5,426 bases of DNA, from positions 1 through 5,426 of the forward strand of contig CAYFYA010000031.1 of assembly GCA_964347325.1 (NCBI GenBank). Reading direction: 5' to 3'. Below, one piece after another: positions 1-5,190 of the stretch. Every line of letters begins with the position of its first letter. Positions within the stretch are counted from its first letter, which is position 1. A model generated the notes under the pieces. That model saw only the letters and a list, made by a program, of their open reading frames with translations, made no database searches and had not been told where the DNA came from. This DNA is from JAJISG01 sp964347325. GTDB taxonomy: Archaea > Thermoplasmatota > Thermoplasmata > RBG-16-68-12 > JAJISG01. The translations under genes and the position numbers were made by a program.

Positions 1-229
1 CTCCTCCCTCCCTCTCCCCGATAAACTCCTCGAAGATGCGAAGGGTCTCCTCAGCTTCTTCCTGAGGCACCCGCTTTATGGCGTAGCCGACGTGCGTCAG
101 AATGTAATCCCCTGGCTGGACCTCTGAGTCGACGATGTCGAGACGGACTCGCTTCCTGACTCCCCAGAAATCGGCCACCGCGACGTTTCCGTCGACCTCG
201 ACGACAATGCCAGGGATGGCCAGGCACAT
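1..229 (-). CDS. hypC: HypC/HupF-family [NiFe]-hydrogenase maturation chaperone (3' end cut by window edge)
   Basis: HypC is a small cytoplasmic chaperone that, with HypD, builds and delivers the Fe(CN)2CO unit to the hydrogenase large subunit. The reading frame begins MCLAIPG, the family signature; Cys2 becomes the iron/HypD-binding N-terminal residue once Met is removed. A V-x-G-D-Y-x-L-x-H-V-G-Y-A-I segment at residues 38-51 includes His46, the other conserved residue. Seventy-six codons are visible and still open at the edge; the family is usually 70-90 residues, so only a few are missing. The ATG at 229 is fixed by the invariant MCLAIPG and by an AGGTGA ribosome-binding site (239-244, minus strand) nine bases upstream. 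It is divergent from the crotonase and lies about 1.2 kb from the hydrogenase operon, consistent with serving that enzyme. Other hyp genes may continue to the left. Assignment is very secure. Confidence 0.96.
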   Translation of the reverse strand, partial: MCLAIPGIVVEVDGNVAVADFWGVRKRVRLDIVDSEVQPGDYILTHVGYAIKRVPQEEAEETLRIFEEFIGEREGG

Positions 230-238
230 TTCCGATCC

Positions 239-244
239 TCACCT
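239..244 (-). promoter_or_regulatory. Ribosome-binding site of hypC
   Basis: On the minus strand the sequence reads AGGTGA, followed by nine bases and then the ATG of MCLAIPG. It matches the complement of the conserved 16S rRNA 3' tail and supports the start at 229. Confidence 0.7.
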
Positions 245-273
245 TGCCCCGACCGCGTCTATGACGGGCGGAA

Positions 274-284
274 CCTTATTATCC
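274..284 (-). promoter_or_regulatory. Candidate TATA-box promoter for hypC
   Basis: The minus strand reads GGATAATAAGG here, an AT-rich island in GC-rich DNA. An archaeal TATA box centred near 279 would put the transcription start near 252, giving a leader of about 23 bases that still contains the AGGTGA site. This spacing is the main support; a purine-rich BRE is not clear. In a bacterium the same island could be a -10-like element. Confidence 0.35.
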
Positions 285-415
285 AGGGATTTTGAGTTAA
301 GCTTTGTGGTGTATTTGTATCGACTGTACCCAATCGTCCACCCCCCACGCCGCCGATTGCTTCGAAACGACCACCCTTTTCCATAGGTTCATTAGTCGAG
401 GGTCGATGGCAGCGC

Positions 416-1243
416 GTGGCCTCCAAGGTGCGGGGGAAGGAACACGAGAGCGTCCGTCTGGTGCGCGAGGGACCCGTGGGCATCATCCGCATCGATCGGC
501 CGCACCGATTCAACTCACTGGACACCGAGGCCGCCCGAGAGCTGAGGGACTGTGCCATCCAGGCGACTCGGGATGAGGCCATTCGGGCGGTCCTTCTCAC
601 GGGGACGGGGAAGGTCTTCTGCAGCGGCGCCGACCTGAAGTTCATCTACGAGCGAGGGAGCGCGGTGGAGGGCAAACCGCGCTACGGCCCCGTCTTCAAG
701 GAGATCCTCAGCTATCTCCACGCGACCATCCAGGAAATCCAACGGACGCCCAAGCCCGTTGTCGCGGGGGTCAACGGAGTGGCCGCGGCCGGTGGGTTTG
801 GCCTCGCGATGTGTTGCGACCTCGTTTACGCGGCGGAGGAGGCCTGGTTCGAGTGGGCCTACTTCCGGACCGGCCTCTCGGGAGCCGAGTCGACCACCTT
901 CTTCCTGCCCCGCCTCGTCGGCACGCGAAAGGCGAAGGAGCTGATGCTCCTCTCCCCCAAGATCACCTCATCTGAGGCGTTGGACCTCGGCCTCGTTAAT
1001 GGCGTCTATCCGCAGGAGGCCTTCGAGGAGCGGGTCCGAGGGACCGTGGAGAGCCTTGCCCGGGGGCCGACGAGGGCCTTCGGCCTCGCCAAACAACTCA
1101 TGTCCCAGTCCGTGCCGGGCTACCTCGAGGAGCATCTCAATCAGGAGCTTCGGGCCCTCGTCCATTCCGCCGACACGGAGGACTTCCACAAGGGCTTGAA
1201 GGCCTTCCTCGAACGCCAGGAGCCGGTATTCAGCGGAGAATAG
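416..1243 (+). CDS. Enoyl-CoA hydratase/isomerase (crotonase) superfamily protein
   Basis: The 275-aa product has the normal length and landmarks of a crotonase. The CoA-binding oxyanion-hole segments are CSGADLK (residues 69-75) and G-V-A-A-A-G-G-F-G-L-A-M (121-132), followed by CDLVYA and, at 153-169, a GLSGAE...LPRLVG stretch. These enzymes act on acyl-CoA thioesters as hydratases, isomerases or hydrolases, usually as soluble trimers or hexamers. The two glutamates of classical enoyl-CoA hydratase (rat Glu144 and Glu164) are replaced by Gly129 and Tyr149. The acidic candidate is instead Glu158, in the place where PaaG/EchA-like members carry Asp. An isomerase or other non-classical reaction is therefore likelier than simple hydration; the substrate cannot be told. 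The GTG at 416 was chosen because a GAGGGT element (398-403) precedes it; GTG 428 is an alternative. A 137-base gap and a separate candidate promoter suggest it is not co-transcribed with the hydrogenase. Family is certain, specificity unknown. Confidence 0.92.
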   Translation: MASKVRGKEHESVRLVREGPVGIIRIDRPHRFNSLDTEAARELRDCAIQATRDEAIRAVLLTGTGKVFCSGADLKFIYERGSAVEGKPRYGPVFKEILSYLHATIQEIQRTPKPVVAGVNGVAAAGGFGLAMCCDLVYAAEEAWFEWAYFRTGLSGAESTTFFLPRLVGTRKAKELMLLSPKITSSEALDLGLVNGVYPQEAFEERVRGTVESLARGPTRAFGLAKQLMSQSVPGYLEEHLNQELRALVHSADTEDFHKGLKAFLERQEPVFSGE

Positions 1244-1331
1244 CTTCAGAACGGCCTTCCAGCCACCGATCCGCAGGCAGGCACCGCGTTTACATAATTT
1301 GCGTAATCCGCCGGTATAGAATCTTAGCAAT

Positions 1332-1340
1332 CTTCATATA
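1332..1340 (+). promoter_or_regulatory. Candidate TATA-box promoter of the hydrogenase operon
   Basis: CTTCATATA is an AT-rich island whose centre near 1336 predicts an archaeal transcription start near 1362, just ahead of the GAGGGGGGT element. This would leave a leader of about 20 bases. The TTTACATAATTT at 1289-1300 is a rival. Support is positional and compositional only. Confidence 0.35.
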
Positions 1341-1365
1341 CGTACCTGAGAATCCCTGTACGTAC
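1339..1365. repeat. Pair of TACGTAC repeats (palindromic TACGTA), 20 bases apart; candidate operator
   Basis: TACGTAC occurs at 1339-1345 and again at 1359-1365, with the starts exactly 20 bases apart, about two helical turns. Each copy contains the perfect palindrome TACGTA. The pair can also be drawn as a 7-bp stem (1339-1345 with 1358-1364) around a 12-base loop. The first copy overlaps the candidate TATA box and the second overlaps the predicted transcription start, which is where a repressor or other regulator dimer would bind. The function is inferred from position; the repeats themselves are seen directly. Confidence 0.5.
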
Positions 1366-1374
1366 GAGGGGGGT
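1366..1374 (+). promoter_or_regulatory. Purine-rich candidate ribosome-binding site of the small-subunit gene
   Basis: GAGGGGGGT is the only Shine-Dalgarno-like stretch before the small-subunit gene. It ends six bases before the in-frame ACG at 1381 and 15 bases before the in-frame ATA at 1390. It lies about 80 bases from the first in-frame ATG (1456), so it argues against that ATG being the true start. Confidence 0.5.
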
Positions 1375-1380
1375 ACTTCT

Positions 1381-2334
1381 ACGGCGGCAATAAATGTCGT
1401 ATGGTTAGAGGGGCAGGGCTGTACCGGTTGCACCATCTCGCTGACCAACTCATCGATGCCAGCCATCGCGGACGTCTTGACTGGAATCATCGACGCTGTG
1501 GCGGACATCAACCTTGTCTTTCACCCCGCAGTCATGTTGCCGTGGGGCGGAAGAGCAGTGAATATCCTGAAAGATGCGGCGGAGGGGGCGTACGATCCCT
1601 TCGTCCTCGTCCTCGAGGGGGCCATCCCCGATGAGGACAGCGCAGGGAACGGATTCTGGTGCATGTTTGGAGAGGAGAACGGGAACGTCTACACACTGAC
1701 TCACTGGGTCGACCTCCTGGCAAAGAGGGCCGCGGCGGCCGTGGCCGTGGGCGCGTGTGCGACCTACGGCGGTGTCCCGCACGGTAAGCCGAACCCGACA
1801 GGATCCCATGGCCTGGCGGAGCACTTGGGAGAGGGGTGGAAGAGCGGCCTGGGATTGCCGGTGGTGAACGTGGCGGGTTGCCCACCAGCCGGTGACTGGA
1901 TGACGCAGACTCTAGGAGCGTTGGTCCTGGCCGTAAGGGGGTTGGGGCCTATTCCGGAGCTGGATGAGCACAACAGGCCTACGTTCCTCTTCGGGCAGAC
2001 GGCTCACGACAACTGCCCGAGGGGCGGACTATACTCCGAGGGCAAGTTCTCCGAGTCCTTCGGAGATGGAGGGTGTGTGGTCTCGCTCGGGTGCAAGGGC
2101 CTGGTTGCGCACTGTCCTGCCCCGGGCGGCGGCTGGATCAACCGAGTGGGAGGATGCCCGACGATGGGCGCCCCGTGCATCGGATGCACCGAGCCTGAAT
2201 TCCCTGACGAGCCGTATGCACCCTTCCTGCAGCCACCGGAGGGCGTCATCATGACGACCACCGTTCTCAAGCGGATCTTGGGCGGACTGTATCAGGCCTA
2301 TGCCATCCAGAGAGGCGGTGATGCCGGTGGCTAA
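1381..2334 (+). CDS. [NiFe]-hydrogenase small (iron-sulfur) subunit, cytoplasmic, group 1h-related; start codon non-canonical
   Basis: This subunit carries the iron-sulfur relay taking electrons away from the NiFe site. Counting from 1381 (317 aa), the proximal-cluster ligands are Cys14, Cys17 (G-C-T-G-C-T), Cys126 (GACATYGG) and Cys167 (AGCPP). The distal ligands are His209, Cys212, Cys232 and Cys238, and the medial ligands Cys245, Cys266 and Cys269 (CIGCTEPEFP). An extra Cys259 (GGCP) sits seven residues before Cys266, where standard enzymes have Pro; a medial [4Fe-4S] instead of [3Fe-4S] cluster is inferred. The GFWC and RPTFLFG segments and the C-terminal half resemble remembered group 1h sequences. 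There is no Tat motif. The obligatory N-terminus V-V-W-L-E-G-Q-G-C-T-G-C lies upstream of the first in-frame ATG (1456), yet no ATG, GTG or TTG precedes it in frame. ACG 1381 (best spacing to GAGGGGGGT) or ATA 1390 are the candidate starts, unless a sequence error has altered an ATG. The gene overlaps the large-subunit gene by 14 bases. Confidence 0.93.
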   Translation, partial: TAAINVVWLEGQGCTGCTISLTNSSMPAIADVLTGIIDAVADINLVFHPAVMLPWGGRAVNILKDAAEGAYDPFVLVLEGAIPDEDSAGNGFWCMFGEENGNVYTLTHWVDLLAKRAAAAVAVGACATYGGVPHGKPNPTGSHGLAEHLGEGWKSGLGLPVVNVAGCPPAGDWMTQTLGALVLAVRGLGPIPELDEHNRPTFLFGQTAHDNCPRGGLYSEGKFSESFGDGGCVVSLGCKGLVAHCPAPGGGWINRVGGCPTMGAPCIGCTEPEFPDEPYAPFLQPPEGVIMTTTVLKRILGGLYQAYAIQRGGDAGG

Positions 2335-4048
2335 TAAGACCATCTTCATCGAGCCGGTGACCCGAATCGAGGGGCATCTCGGCGTGAAGGTGGACATCGA
2401 TACCGATGAGAGGCGGACCATCAACGCCCACTCGACGGGCGTCATGTTCCGGGGCTTTGAGGAGATCATGAAGGGGAGGGATCCTCCGGACTGCATCTGG
2501 TTGGTCCAGCGGATCTGCGGCGTCTGCCCGACGCCCCACTCGATCGCGTCCGCCGAAGCCCTGGATATGGCCCTCCAAGTCTCGCCGCCCCCACTGGCCA
2601 TCTTGCTGCGGAACCTGGCCGACGCCTTCGAGATCGTCTACGATCACACACTCCACTGGTTCCAGCTGGCCGGACCCGACTACTCGGAGATGATGATGAA
2701 GGACAGGTATCCCAGCTGGTGGGCGCAGGCGTCGGACTTCAAGGCAGAACACGGCGCCGTCCACGGCTTCGCCACGATCGCCGATATTATGGGGGCAATG
2801 GTCCCGCTAGCCGGCAGCCTGTGGCTCGAGGCGATCAACCACCAGAGAACCGCCAAGGAGTGTCTGACCATGATCGCGGGCAAGTACCCCCATCTCGCCA
2901 CGGTCGTTCCTGGTGGCATCACCTACACCCCGACCTTGGGGACTGTCCAGGAGCTACTCTTCAAGTACCTGGGGCTTGTCCCGTGGGTGAAGAACCTCGT
3001 CTTCCTGACTTCCGACTTCCTGGGCTTCATCGAGGCCATGGGGTACGAGGAGGTCGGAAAGCGGCCCGCCAACCTGATTAGCTTCGGGGCTGCCGAGAAC
3101 CCGGAAGCCTACGACGCGAAGTACGAGAACATGGACGACTGGGGCGTCGCCAGGGAGGTCACGCCTGGGGTCATCCTCGACGGCAAGCTCGTGACGAACA
3201 AGCTCACCGAAGTCCACCTCGGCCTCCAGGAATACATCTCCCACTCCTTCTATGAGGAGTGGGACGGCGCCGACGTGAGCGAGGACCCCTTGGGCAACGC
3301 CGTCTCTCCCAGACACCCGTGGAACAAGGAGACGAGACCGGCACCAGAGCGGATGAACTGGGATGACCGATACTCCTGGGTCACCTCCCCACGTTGGATC
3401 CGCAAGGGCAAGGCCCACGTGGTCGAGACAGGACCTCTGGCGAGGATGTGGGCTACCGCCGCCTCGAAGAAGGCAGAAGGGTCGACGGGAACCAGCCTGA
3501 AGTTCTCCCTCCCCAAGACCAACGTGGTGGGCCTAGACCCGGCTCTGAACGACGTCATGGACCTCGAGTGGAAGATCCCTGGGACAGTGAACGTCCTCGA
3601 GAGGCTGCGAGCCAGGATTTACTACCTGGCCTACCTGGCCCACGTGGCCTTCAATGAGTTGCTGACCGTGCTGTCCTACGTCAAGGAGGGCAAGACGGAG
3701 GTATTCCATGACTTTGAGAGGCCAGAGTGGAGCCTCGGGGCAGGGTTTACCGAGGCCGGAAGGGGCGCCCTGGGCCACTGGGTGGTCGTGAAGGACGGCA
3801 AGGTCCACCGCTACCAGGTCGTCACACCGTCCAACATCAACGCCTCCCCGAGGGATGGGGATGGGAGGATGGGGCCCTATGAGGAGGCCCTAACCGGTAC
3901 TCCCATCATCGAGGAGGGATCCCCGGACAGCTGGGACGGTGTGGACATCATGCGGGTCATCCGGAGCATGGACCCGTGCTTGGCCTGTGGCGTGACCATG
4001 TACATCGGAGATCGGAAGCTCGACAAGGTAACGAACGAGGTCCTGTGA
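2321..4048 (+). CDS. [NiFe]-hydrogenase large (catalytic) subunit, group 1h-related
   Basis: The 575-aa product binds the NiFe(CN)2CO centre that oxidises or forms H2. Near the N-terminus is I-E-P-V-T-R-I-E-G-H (residues 10-19; Glu17 matches the proton-transfer Glu). The L1 motif R-I-C-G-V-C-P-T-P-H spans 64-73, giving ligands Cys66 and Cys69. Later come E-A-G-R-G-A-L-G-H-W (478-487) and N-A-S-P-R-D (507-512), both standard. The L2 motif D-P-C-L-A-C-G-V-T-M-Y starts at 551, giving ligands Cys553 and Cys556. Group 1h enzymes, as I recall them, read DPCLPCGVHMY here, so the clade matches, but the His after which the tail is cut is Thr559. A 16-residue tail (560-575) follows, of the usual size for removal by the maturation protease. 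ATG 2321 is chosen over the upstream ATG 2300 because family N-termini start close to the I-E-P-V-T-R motif and a G-rich AGAGGCGGTG directly precedes it. The 14-base overlap with the small-subunit gene implies translational coupling. Confidence 0.96.
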   Translation: MPVANKTIFIEPVTRIEGHLGVKVDIDTDERRTINAHSTGVMFRGFEEIMKGRDPPDCIWLVQRICGVCPTPHSIASAEALDMALQVSPPPLAILLRNLADAFEIVYDHTLHWFQLAGPDYSEMMMKDRYPSWWAQASDFKAEHGAVHGFATIADIMGAMVPLAGSLWLEAINHQRTAKECLTMIAGKYPHLATVVPGGITYTPTLGTVQELLFKYLGLVPWVKNLVFLTSDFLGFIEAMGYEEVGKRPANLISFGAAENPEAYDAKYENMDDWGVAREVTPGVILDGKLVTNKLTEVHLGLQEYISHSFYEEWDGADVSEDPLGNAVSPRHPWNKETRPAPERMNWDDRYSWVTSPRWIRKGKAHVVETGPLARMWATAASKKAEGSTGTSLKFSLPKTNVVGLDPALNDVMDLEWKIPGTVNVLERLRARIYYLAYLAHVAFNELLTVLSYVKEGKTEVFHDFERPEWSLGAGFTEAGRGALGHWVVVKDGKVHRYQVVTPSNINASPRDGDGRMGPYEEALTGTPIIEEGSPDSWDGVDIMRVIRSMDPCLACGVTMYIGDRKLDKVTNEVL

Positions 4049-4054
4049 GAGGTG
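4049..4054 (+). promoter_or_regulatory. Ribosome-binding site of the 128-aa gene
   Basis: GAGGTG follows immediately after the large-subunit stop codon and lies five bases before the GTG at 4060. It is the strongest Shine-Dalgarno match near the candidate starts GTG 4045, 4060 and 4066 and favours 4060. Confidence 0.6.
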
Positions 4055-4059
4055 GTAGA

Positions 4060-4446
4060 GTGCGCGTGACGCATGTTGGAAAGGACCCCTGGGAGAGGTT
4101 CATCTACAGAGTAGGTGAAATGCTCAGAGGGGGCGTGGAGGTTAAGATCGCCTACGACGGCACCCAGGCGGGAGTGAGCCTGGACGAGAAGGGGCTGAAG
4201 AAGATGGCCACCCTGTTCGAAGGCGGGACTCCCCTCGAGGTTGCCGTGGGAATCGACCTGCCCAAGATGCTCGCCAGCCTGGAAGGCGAGCAGCTCGAGA
4301 TCACCGTCAAGACGAGCGAGGCCGAGGGGACCATGCGGCTGAGCGGTGGGTCCCTCGAGGAGTTCCGAAAGGCAATCCAGAACAACCCAGTGGATGGTGA
4401 GAGCCTCCTCATGGTCAGCCGGTTTATCAAGGAGATGACGGGTTAG
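4060..4446 (+). CDS. Unrecognised 128-aa protein in the hydrogenase operon
   Basis: I do not recognise this family. The product has no cysteine, so it cannot itself hold an iron-sulfur cluster through Cys. It has no signal peptide or membrane segment, so it should be cytoplasmic. Charge is dense and acidic overall, with likely alternating strands and helices: a helix around residues 10-23, strands in V-E-V-K-I-A-Y (26-32) and L-E-V-A-V-G-I (59-65), then L-E-I-T-V-K-T and M-R-L-S, and a final helical region ending in V-S-R-F-I-K-E-M. It starts 11 bases after the large subunit and its stop overlaps the next gene, so it is almost certainly co-transcribed with the hydrogenase. GTG 4060 is chosen because of the preceding GAGGTG; GTG 4045 (overlapping the large-subunit stop) and GTG 4066 are alternatives. 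An accessory, assembly or partner-binding role is inferred from context only. Confidence 0.82.
   Translation: MRVTHVGKDPWERFIYRVGEMLRGGVEVKIAYDGTQAGVSLDEKGLKKMATLFEGGTPLEVAVGIDLPKMLASLEGEQLEITVKTSEAEGTMRLSGGSLEEFRKAIQNNPVDGESLLMVSRFIKEMTG
4429..4438 (+). promoter_or_regulatory. Ribosome-binding site of the 77-aa gene
   Basis: AAGGAGATGA, including a clear GGAG at 4431-4434, lies 11 bases before GTG 4446 inside the end of the upstream gene. It supports the overlapping GTG as the start. Confidence 0.55.
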
Positions 4447-4679
4447 TGGGGTCTTCGGGATACGTGAGGCTTCCGCGGTTCAAGTTCCCGCTTTCCTACC
4501 GGATCCGATGCAAGCTGGCGAGGTTCCTTACGGGTGGAAAGATCAGGGCGACCTATGAGAACCATTTCGACTCCGTCTTCATCAAAATTGAGTTTGACGA
4601 ATCCCAGATGGAGAGGGTCCTGGGTCACATCACGAAGATCGTTAAGGAGTGGGGAAGACAGAATCAGATTTCCGTGTAG
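4446..4679 (+). CDS. Unrecognised 77-aa basic protein, last gene of the hydrogenase operon
   Basis: I do not recognise this family. The short product is basic in its first half (R-L-P-R-F-K-F-P, then several Arg/Lys through residue 34). It then has a likely beta strand S-V-F-I-K-I-E-F (43-50) and an amphipathic C-terminal helix (about 52-72). It has a single Cys (residue 22), no signal peptide and no membrane span. The GTG start overlaps the upstream TAG by one base (TAGTG) and has a GGAG site at suitable distance, so translation is probably coupled to the 128-aa gene; GTG 4464 is a later alternative. Tight coupling argues for a real gene. Its 3' end overlaps the convergent protease gene by 16 bases. 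The fold and partner role (for example binding the hydrogenase or the 128-aa protein) are speculation. Confidence 0.75.
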   Translation: MGSSGYVRLPRFKFPLSYRIRCKLARFLTGGKIRATYENHFDSVFIKIEFDESQMERVLGHITKIVKEWGRQNQISV

Positions 4680-5176
4680 ACCCTCAGAAGGCTCTCTATG
4701 AGCCGGACAACATCGTCCACCCTGCCTTCCACGAGTTCGGAGAGACCGACTCGCTGACGGGTGTCGTGGGGTTGGCAACCCACGATGTGAAGGTTATCCG
4801 GTATGCTGTCCAGCTCCTTCCCTAGAGCAATCATGCCGCGAAGATCGGCCTCGTGCAGGTTCAATGCCGCCAGACCCTTCACCTCCTCAGAGCGCGGATT
4901 GGGCTCCACCACGTACACTTCTCCCGGAGTACCGCCCAAGTCCAGCGCGTCAACCACGATGGCCACATCGTATCCCTTGAGTTTCAGAAGCAAGTCGTAT
5001 AGTCTCTCGCCGAAATCGATCACCTCGACGTTGGGAGGGAGCGGGCCTTCCAACAACTTCCTCACCACCCTCGGCCCGATCCCGTCGTCCCCCCGCAGTT
5101 CGTTGCCTACGCCCGCAACAAGGATATTGGGCTCCCCACGCGACATCCTGGCCTTCCGGTCAAACCACGGAAACAT
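4664..5176 (-). CDS. Hydrogenase maturation endopeptidase (HybD/HycI/HyaD family, peptidase M52-like)
   Basis: This cytoplasmic endopeptidase removes the C-terminal tail of a [NiFe]-hydrogenase large subunit after nickel insertion. The 170-aa product carries the family signature G-V-G-N-E-L-R-G-D-D-G-I-G-P (residues 22-35). The nickel-recognising triad of E. coli HybD (Glu16, Asp62, His93) corresponds to Asp31 (an acidic substitution common in the family), Asp76 in V-V-D-A-L-D, and His108 in N-L-H-E-A-D-L. Length is typical. Start 5176 has a GGTGA site nine bases upstream; ATG 5146, preceded by GGAAGG, would remove ten residues and place the start nearer the conserved N-I-L-V-A-G strand, so it is a serious alternative. 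It faces the hydrogenase operon from the opposite strand but is the obvious candidate to process that large subunit. It is probably co-transcribed with the partial gene upstream of it. Confidence 0.95.
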   Translation of the reverse strand: MFPWFDRKARMSRGEPNILVAGVGNELRGDDGIGPRVVRKLLEGPLPPNVEVIDFGERLYDLLLKLKGYDVAIVVDALDLGGTPGEVYVVEPNPRSEEVKGLAALNLHEADLRGMIALGKELDSIPDNLHIVGCQPHDTRQRVGLSELVEGRVDDVVRLIESLLRVYTEI

Positions 5177-5185
5177 AGATAAACG

Positions 5186-5190
5186 TCACC
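5186..5190 (-). promoter_or_regulatory. Ribosome-binding site of the maturation endopeptidase gene
   Basis: The minus strand reads GGTGA nine bases before ATG 5176. The same bases include the TGA stop (5188-5186) of the upstream partial gene, so stop codon and ribosome-binding site overlap, as is typical of translationally coupled operon genes. Confidence 0.5.

Larger units (their letters stand above)
230..415. other. Divergent intergenic region between hypC and the crotonase gene
   Basis: About 186 bases separate two divergently transcribed genes, and the stretch is visibly AT-richer than its neighbours between 270 and 325. It holds the hypC ribosome-binding site and TATA-like element. On the plus strand the only promoter-like stretch I see for the crotonase is TGTATTTGTA near 310-319, which is weak. 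No RNA gene, repeat or further coding region is apparent. Confidence 0.6.
1244..1380. other. Intergenic spacer upstream of the hydrogenase operon
   Basis: This is the only sizeable non-coding gap on the plus strand before the hydrogenase genes. It contains an AT-rich TTTACATAATTT stretch (1289-1300), a second AT-rich CTTCATATA (1332-1340), two TACGTA palindromes and a purine-rich GAGGGGGGT. It probably contains the operon promoter and leader. No terminator hairpin for the preceding crotonase gene is obvious. Confidence 0.6.

Noticed and set aside
135..386. Plus-strand frame of 83 codons over hypC and the divergent spacer
   Set aside because: Its first part is antisense to the unmistakable HypC sequence and the rest crosses the intergenic region with a featureless product.
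968..1330. Minus-strand frame of 120 codons running from the crotonase into the spacer
   Set aside because: Most of it is antisense to the conserved crotonase C-terminus. No ribosome-binding site or recognisable product was seen.
1261..1400. Possible Tat signal peptide on the small subunit
   Set aside because: In-frame translation upstream of the CxxC motif gives no start codon, no RRxFxK motif and no hydrophobic stretch leading into it. The I-N-V-V-W-L start matches cytoplasmic small subunits.
2029..2764. Long minus-strand open frames antisense to the hydrogenase genes (2029-2601 and 2267-2764)
   Set aside because: They lie wholly opposite genes with strong family motifs, and their Arg/Gly/Pro-rich products show no domain. 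They are by-products of GC-rich codon usage.
2954..3808. Minus- and plus-strand frames inside the large-subunit gene (2954-3418, 3250-3558, 3394-3657, 3533-3808)
   Set aside because: All overlap the well-supported catalytic-subunit frame and have low-complexity, motif-free products.
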